From Leifsonia williamsii (GTDB lineage Bacteria > Actinomycetota > Actinomycetes > Actinomycetales > Microbacteriaceae): a DNA stretch of 64,000 nucleotides. The DNA is taken from the NCBI RefSeq assembly GCF_030433685.1, contig NZ_JAROCF010000001.1, forward strand, positions 434,001-498,000, read 5' to 3'. A program made the translations under genes and the position numbers. Shown here in pieces: positions 59,934 to 64,000 of this stretch. Below the pieces are notes generated by a model. The model made no database searches, was not told the DNA's origin, and was given only the letters and a program-made list of their open reading frames with translations. Position 1 is the stretch's first letter; every line of letters begins with the position of its first letter.

Positions 59934-60815
59934 ATGTTCTTCCACCGACAGGAGTTGCAGCACACCGTCAAGCCGAACCAGCCCGACGCGGTCTACGCGC
60001 GCAAGCTGCAGGAGGTGCTCGGCGGCCAGTACGGCGAGATCACGGTCGCGATGCAATACGGGTTCCAGGCCTGGAACATCCACATCCCTGGCAAGTACCG
60101 CGACCTGCTCTACGGCATCGGCGCCGAGGAGTTCGGCCATGTCGAGATGCTCGCGATCATGATCGCGCAGCTCCTCGAGAAGGCGCCGCTCGGCATCACG
60201 GAGGACGCCGTGCAGAACGACCCGACGGTGGCAGCGATCATCGGCGGCACCGACGTGCAGCACGCGATCGTCGCCGGCGCCGGCGCACGCCCGGTCGACA
60301 GCAACGGCAACCCCTGGTCCGGCGCGTACGTGACGGCCAGCGGGAACCTGCTCGCCGACTTCACCGCCAACGCGAACGCGGAGATGCAGGGCCGCCTCCA
60401 GGTCGCCCGGCTCTACAACATGACCGACGACGCGGGCGTGCGCGACCTGCTCGCCTTCCTCCTGGCCCGCGACACCATGCACCAGAACCAGTGGATGGCC
60501 GCGGCGGCCGAGCTGCGAGCGGAAGGCGCAGAGGACTTCCCGGTCCCGAGCAACTTCCCGCTCAAGCAGGAGGACCGCAGCGTGTCGTACCAGTACCTCA
60601 ACTTCTCCGACGGCCCGGCGGCCGCCGACGGCAGCTGGGCGAGCGGCCCCACCCCCGACGGCAAGGGCGAGTTCACCTACCACGACGGCCCCACCACGAC
60701 CGCGCCGATGCCGCCGGTGACGCACCCCGACTCCCGCTTCTACGGGACGACGGAGCTGCCGAACGTGGTGGAGAAGGCGGCGGGGGTGGTGCAGGACAAG
60801 CTGAACAAGGAGTAG
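59934..60815 (+). CDS. Manganese catalase
   Basis: 293 residues behind AAGGGG. The dimanganese ligands of the ferritin-like four-helix bundle are visible: E35 (QYGEITVAMQY), E66 and H69 (GAEEFGHVEML), E150 (NANAEMQGRL) and H183 (RDTMHQNQW). It breaks down hydrogen peroxide in the cytoplasm without heme. The C-terminal tail (GPTPDGKGEFTYHDGP) wraps neighbouring subunits in known structures. It ends at a terminator hairpin at 60834. Confidence 0.93.
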   Translation: MFFHRQELQHTVKPNQPDAVYARKLQEVLGGQYGEITVAMQYGFQAWNIHIPGKYRDLLYGIGAEEFGHVEMLAIMIAQLLEKAPLGITEDAVQNDPTVAAIIGGTDVQHAIVAGAGARPVDSNGNPWSGAYVTASGNLLADFTANANAEMQGRLQVARLYNMTDDAGVRDLLAFLLARDTMHQNQWMAAAAELRAEGAEDFPVPSNFPLKQEDRSVSYQYLNFSDGPAAADGSWASGPTPDGKGEFTYHDGPTTTAPMPPVTHPDSRFYGTTELPNVVEKAAGVVQDKLNKE

Positions 60816-60833
60816 GTGGGGGCGGGTCGCGGG

Positions 60834-60861
60834 AGGGGTCGGCCGGGAGGCCGGCCCCTTT
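60834..60861 (+). terminator. Terminator of the manganese catalase gene
   Basis: 11-bp stem (60834-60844 and 60849-60859, one G-T pair) with a GGGA loop, followed by a short T run (TTT). It begins 19 bp after the stop. Confidence 0.75.
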
Positions 60862-60864
60862 CCA

Positions 60865-60925
60865 CAGCCGTGGCTATGTAATATTTAACAGTTGCAATTT
60901 CAGACTTCAGTTGGCTAAGTTTGCC
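60865..60925 (+). promoter_or_regulatory. AT-rich candidate promoter of the secreted-protein genes
   Basis: This is the most AT-rich stretch in the window (GTAATATTTAACAGTTGC region). TTGCAA at 60892-60897 and TAAGTT at 60916-60921 are an 18-bp-spaced promoter candidate; TAATAT at 60879-60884 is another possible -10. The following 95-bp leader to the GTG at 61020 contains no gene that I can see. Confidence 0.35.
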
Positions 60926-61019
60926 CCCAAGGGGATCGCTGACTGGAGATCGTTCCGGCGGCGCCGGGTGATGACCGCTGTCAGCACCATTCGATCGAGA
61001 ACGATGGGGAGCGCCATCC

Positions 61020-61787
61020 GTGGCGCGCTCGGATTGGGTGCGAACAATGAAATTGCTCGGGAGGAGCATTGCCAACGCTGGCGGCGCGGCGATCGCCATC
61101 GCATCGCTGCTGTGCATGGGTGGGGTGGCGGCGAACGCTGGGGAACCGGAGCCGGATCCCTTGGCGGCGGTGGCCAGGGTCGCCCCCGAGTCGGTGAGCG
61201 ACGCGGCTGACGTGCAGCCGGTCACCACTTCACCGGAGGCCGTCGACGCCACGGTCAACGGGACGAACGTGATCGTGCCGTCTGATCCGGAAGAGAGCGT
61301 CCGGCTCTCGTCCGGAAACGGTGACGCATCACTGGGACTTCCGTTTGCAGGAGTGGCTGACGGTGCCGTCGTGAGAGGCGACGGAGCCGTGTCGTATGAC
61401 AACAACAACGGGTCATCGACCGTTCCGATCGTTCGACGGGATGGAAGCGTCCAGATCAACACGGTGATCCGCCACTCGGGCGCTCCGAAGCGCTACGACT
61501 ACGCCGTCAGCGTGCCGAGCGGACAGTCGCTCCACCTCGCACCGGACGGGTCCGTGTATGTCGCCGCCGAGACAGGTGTTCCAAGCTTCTACATCGCGGC
61601 TCCGTGGGCGAAGGACGCCGCCGGCAATCCCGTTCCCACCCACTTCGAGCTAGCGGGCAAGACTCTGACTCAGGTGGTCGATTTCACCGCGGAGACAGCA
61701 TTCCCCGTCGTGGCCGATCCCACGGTCTACAGCACCGGTCAGGCGTCGTACAACTGCGTCCTGACGAACGGGAGCAGCTATTCATGA
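61020..61787 (+). CDS. Secreted protein of unknown function, N-terminal part of a possibly split protein
   Basis: 255 residues from GTG 61020 (GGGGAG 8 nt upstream; an ATG at 61047 is also possible). A Sec signal peptide covers residues 1-40 with likely cleavage after AANA. The mature part is beta-strand-rich (PRDGSVQINTVIRHSGAPKR-like region, SVPSGQSLHLAPDGSVYVAA) and ends with FPVVADPTVYSTGQ. In actinobacterial secreted proteins a V-V-A-D-P strand of this kind is usually followed by a Gly/Cys-rich hydrophobic C-terminal domain. Here the frame stops shortly after, and that type of domain is in the overlapping next frame. Confidence 0.65.
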   Translation: MARSDWVRTMKLLGRSIANAGGAAIAIASLLCMGGVAANAGEPEPDPLAAVARVAPESVSDAADVQPVTTSPEAVDATVNGTNVIVPSDPEESVRLSSGNGDASLGLPFAGVADGAVVRGDGAVSYDNNNGSSTVPIVRRDGSVQINTVIRHSGAPKRYDYAVSVPSGQSLHLAPDGSVYVAAETGVPSFYIAAPWAKDAAGNPVPTHFELAGKTLTQVVDFTAETAFPVVADPTVYSTGQASYNCVLTNGSSYS

Positions 61788-62038
61788 CACCAGGAGCACC
61801 GCTCACCAACTGCAAGGGCAGTTACCTGCAGAAGTACTACAACGGCGTGATGGCGAAGTCGGTAGGGCTGATATTCAACGGAAAGTACAACGTCAAGCCG
61901 ACGGGCGCCGGTTGGTGCATTCTCGCGCTCGCCGGAGCCGCGACGCTGGCATGGAACCCGATCAGCGCCACCGGGCTGTGGGTCGCTTCTACAGCAATCA
62001 CCCTCGGCGGCGCATACGGGAGCTGCTACCAGATCTAG
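61784..62038 (+). CDS. Hydrophobic Gly/Cys-rich peptide or detached C-terminal domain
   Basis: 84 residues; the ATG overlaps the previous stop as ATGA. It starts MTPGAPLTNCKGSYLQKYYN and has a hydrophobic glycine-rich second half (AGWCILALAGAATLAWN, then ITLGGAYGSCYQI) with three cysteines. It has no signal peptide of its own and no ribosome site except coupling. It looks like the missing C-terminal domain of the protein before it, separated by a -1 frameshift or kept as a coupled second product. Such hydrophobic tails resemble bacteriocin-like domains, but this is only a resemblance. Confidence 0.55.
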   Translation: MTPGAPLTNCKGSYLQKYYNGVMAKSVGLIFNGKYNVKPTGAGWCILALAGAATLAWNPISATGLWVASTAITLGGAYGSCYQI

Positions 62039-62042
62039 CGGG

Positions 62043-62453
62043 TCATCGGCCCCCGCGTCCGCCCGTCGTCTGGCGGATCCGGGGGCCGCTGGGCACCCAG
62101 ATGGCGACGAAGAAGACCATGGCAACGATCACAGCAAGCACCACCCCGAACCAGACCGAGCTACCGCGCGCCACGGTCAGGACCAAGGCCAGCGAAATGA
62201 CCAGCACCAACGCGCCGACGGCCAGGTAGGCGACAGCCGCCAAACCCCGCGGACGCGTGTCGACCTTGTTCCGAACCGCGCGGTCGATTGCGATTGCGAC
62301 AAGGGCAGCGGCGGCAGAAACCAATCCGCCCATCTGAACCGGCAGTATCGCGAACGCGAATACCGATCCCCCGGCTAGCAGCGCCAGAGCCGAGGAGTAC
62401 CACACCCGCCCTGCGTTACGGGCGGGCCTCTCGCTATCGTTCTCGTTGGTCAC
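62043..62453 (-). CDS. Four-helix membrane protein, possible partner of the secreted protein
   Basis: 136 residues with four hydrophobic helices (about 20-40, 43-60, 70-92, 97-118) and charged ends. The gene is convergent with the secreted-protein genes, 4 bp apart. Small membrane proteins next to secreted peptide genes often give immunity or export, but opposite transcription weakens that. No family recognised. Confidence 0.6.
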   Translation of the reverse strand: MTNENDSERPARNAGRVWYSSALALLAGGSVFAFAILPVQMGGLVSAAAALVAIAIDRAVRNKVDTRPRGLAAVAYLAVGALVLVISLALVLTVARGSSVWFGVVLAVIVAMVFFVAIWVPSGPRIRQTTGGRGGR

Positions 62454-62650
62454 GTGTCCCCCTTGCGAGCGTGTTCGACACTTCCAGCATAGAGAAGAGA
62501 CATCTCATATTCTAGTTACGGGTCCGCCGGTCACTCCAGCGGTACACCGTTCCCGCGACGGCGGGGAGGGCTGCAGGCGGTGGCAATACCCCACCCGCCC
62601 CCGCCGCGCAGCCCCCTTGCCGCGCCCGCCCCCGGTGGTTGCATCGGGGC

Positions 62651-63547
62651 ATGCCTGAGAACCAATACACCTTCGACAACCCTGTTGACCGTTACCCCAG
62701 CATCGAGCCGCCGGCGGAGCACGTGGACGAGCCGGGCACCGAGAAGGACCTCACGCCTCCCGCGGACCACGGCGAGACCAGCTACGTCGGGTCGGGCCGG
62801 CTGACCGGGCGCAAGGCGCTCGTCACCGGAGGCGACTCCGGGATCGGTGCGGCGGCCGCGATCGCGTTCGCGCGCGAGGGCGCCGACGTGGCGATCGTCT
62901 ACCTGCCGGAGGAGGAGGAGGACGCCCAGCGCATCGCGGGCCTCATCCGCGAGGCGGGGCGCACGGCCGTCACCATCGCCGGCGACCTGGCCGAGCGCTC
63001 CTTCACCGACGAGGTGATCTCGCGCACGGTCTCGGAGCTGGGCGGCATCGACATCCTCGTCAACAACGCGGGCAAGCAGGTCGCGGTCGAGAGCCTCACC
63101 GACATCACGGACGAGCAGTTCGACAAGACCATGAAGACGAACGTCTACGCGATGTTCTGGCTGACCCGCGCGGCCCTCCCGCACCTCCCGGCCGGCTCGT
63201 CGATCATCAACACGACGTCGATCCAGGCGTACCAGCCGAGCGAGACGCTGGTGGACTACGCGACGACGAAGGCCGCGATCAACACCTTCACGAAGGGCCT
63301 GGCGCAGCAGCTGGCGCCGAAGGGCATCCGCGTGAACGCCGTCGCCCCCGGCCCGATCTGGACGCCGCTGCAGCCGAGCGGCGGTCAGCCGGCGGAGGCG
63401 CTGCCCGAGTTCGGCAAGCAGACTCCGCTCGGCCGCGCCGGGCAGCCGGCCGAGCTCGCCCCCGCGTACGTCTTCCTGGCGTCTTCGGAGTCGAGCTACG
63501 TCATCGGTGAGACCCTTTCGGTGACCGGAGGCATGCCGACGCCGTAG
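62651..63547 (+). CDS. Short-chain dehydrogenase, YghA/general stress protein 39 type
   Basis: 298 residues. A 50-residue N-terminal extension (with PADHGETSYVGSGRLTG) precedes the SDR core: TGGDSGIGAAAAIAFAREGA, NNAGKQ, and YATTKAAINTFTKGLAQQ with the catalytic Tyr and Lys. The extension and the APGPIWTPLQPSGG motif are typical of YghA/GSP39 proteins, induced by stress in Bacillus. It probably reduces a small carbonyl with NADPH. It is followed by a strong hairpin. Confidence 0.9.
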   Translation: MPENQYTFDNPVDRYPSIEPPAEHVDEPGTEKDLTPPADHGETSYVGSGRLTGRKALVTGGDSGIGAAAAIAFAREGADVAIVYLPEEEEDAQRIAGLIREAGRTAVTIAGDLAERSFTDEVISRTVSELGGIDILVNNAGKQVAVESLTDITDEQFDKTMKTNVYAMFWLTRAALPHLPAGSSIINTTSIQAYQPSETLVDYATTKAAINTFTKGLAQQLAPKGIRVNAVAPGPIWTPLQPSGGQPAEALPEFGKQTPLGRAGQPAELAPAYVFLASSESSYVIGETLSVTGGMPTP

Positions 63548-63559
63548 CGCGCGCCTCCG

Positions 63560-63609
63560 CTTGTCACGACACGCCGCCCCGGGGAGTCCCGGGGCGGCGT
63601 GTTGCGTCA
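63560..63609. repeat. Palindrome TTGTCACGACACGCCG type (copy 3)
   Basis: Arms 63560-63582 and 63587-63609, loop GAGT. The inner 15 bp pair perfectly; the outer words TTGTCACG and TTGCGTCAA match the copy at 22995. It lies between convergent genes and probably also acts as a terminator. Confidence 0.8.
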
Positions 63610-63647
63610 ACTCGACGGTCGGCCAGCGGGGGCGCCGGAGGAGGTGG

Positions 63648-64000
63648 CTACTCCCAGGGCAGCCGCAGCAGGTGCGCGTCGGCGTTCTCGGTGAGCACCA
63701 GGTGCGTCGCCGTGGCGATGCCGCGCAGCATCCCGGAGCGCTGGTGCGGCACCGCGACGAGGGCGCCCTCCTCGCGCACGCACGCGATCGCCTTCGCCCC
63801 GTGGCGCGGCAGCTCCCCGAGCGGCAGCGGGCAGGGCGGAAGCGGTGCGAGCGGCGTGCCGAGCGCTCCGCACAGCAGGGGCCAGCCCAGCAGCAGGAGG
63901 TCGACAACGGCGGCGAGCGGATTGCCCGGCAGGGCGAGCAGGACCCGGCCGTCCGGCAGCTCGGCGAGCAGCACGGACGATCCGGGGCGGAGCGCCACCC
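63648..64000 (-). CDS. moeA: Molybdopterin molybdotransferase MoeA, C-terminal part
   Basis: The last 117 codons are inside the window; the gene continues beyond base 64000. It reads VALRPGSSVLLAELPDG then LLALPGNPLAAVVDLLLLGW, the conserved end of the MoeA catalytic domain, and then the C-terminal beta domain. MoeA inserts molybdate into molybdopterin to finish the molybdenum cofactor. The window gives no information on its operon. Confidence 0.85.
   Translation of the reverse strand, partial: VALRPGSSVLLAELPDGRVLLALPGNPLAAVVDLLLLGWPLLCGALGTPLAPLPPCPLPLGELPRHGAKAIACVREEGALVAVPHQRSGMLRGIATATHLVLTENADAHLLRLPWE

Noticed and set aside
61784-62038. A confirmed bacteriocin gene
   Set aside because: Composition only resembles hydrophobic bacteriocin domains; there is no leader, processing enzyme or transporter nearby, so only a cautious note is justified.
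1-64000. Prophage, integrative element or insertion sequence
   Set aside because: No integrase, transposase, phage structural gene or tRNA-linked attachment repeat is visible anywhere in the window.

Overview
The window looks like chromosome of a high-GC actinobacterium, most likely Microbacteriaceae (Leifsonia-like). The signs are very high GC throughout, frequent GTG starts, 4-base GTGA/ATGA gene overlaps, many genes whose start codon lies 6-7 nt after a TANNNT -10 box (leaderless transcripts), a DUF7882-like small protein, and a POL-PE LigD beside a LigB-type ATP-dependent DNA ligase. I saw no rRNA, tRNA, CRISPR array, insertion sequence or phage gene.

Layout. 0-3.4 kb: the end of a MarR-type regulator gene and a MATE exporter, then a TetR regulator divergent from an ABC-2/YhgE-like membrane protein with two inverted repeats between them. 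3.5-7.6 kb: an APC permease and a zinc alcohol dehydrogenase, divergent from a PucR activator. 7.6-13.8 kb: assorted reductases, a VOC protein, LtrA and two overlapping AraC regulators. 13.9-24.1 kb: the main catabolic region. It holds a Gfo/Idh-DUF6807 fusion, an MHS-type transporter, and an operon of oxidoreductase, DUF993 aldolase-like protein, sugar-phosphate isomerase and glycerate kinase, next to a LacI regulator. An identical 14-bp palindrome sits just downstream of the promoters of both the transporter and the operon, so they look like one LacI regulon.

24.6-28 kb holds two diguanylate cyclases; the second is a bacteriophytochrome with the biliverdin cysteine, PASDIP and PRxSF signatures. 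A matching EAL protein is at 49.5 kb. 28-39 kb is a mix: MFS transporter, methyltransferases, racemase, CBS protein, LigB, a membrane Ser/Thr kinase, an MRJP/SMP-30-type protein and a HAD hydrolase. 40.5-42.3 kb has a RimB-like retropepsin protein divergent from a RimK ligase that carries an extra RCK_C domain. 42.3-47 kb is a ketone-body utilisation operon (MHS transporter, 3-hydroxybutyrate dehydrogenase, 3-oxoacid CoA-transferase A and B) with a divergent LysR regulator. 47-49 kb has a LigD whose ligase domain has decayed.

50-64 kb carries a GlxA-type regulator, GAPDH, a run of alpha/beta hydrolases with an aldo-keto reductase and a formaldehyde-type dehydrogenase, a ChaB protein, a third AraC paralogue, a manganese catalase, a low-GC patch with a secreted protein split over two overlapping frames, a stress-type SDR and the 3' end of moeA.

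Two patterns run across the window. One is a family of palindromes built on CGACAYGCCG (five copies, one inside a transporter gene). The other is the leaderless start layout, which I used to choose several start codons. The most promising uncharacterised systems are the LacI/DUF993 catabolic regulon, the RimK-RCK_C/RimB pair, and the split secreted protein at 61-62 kb.
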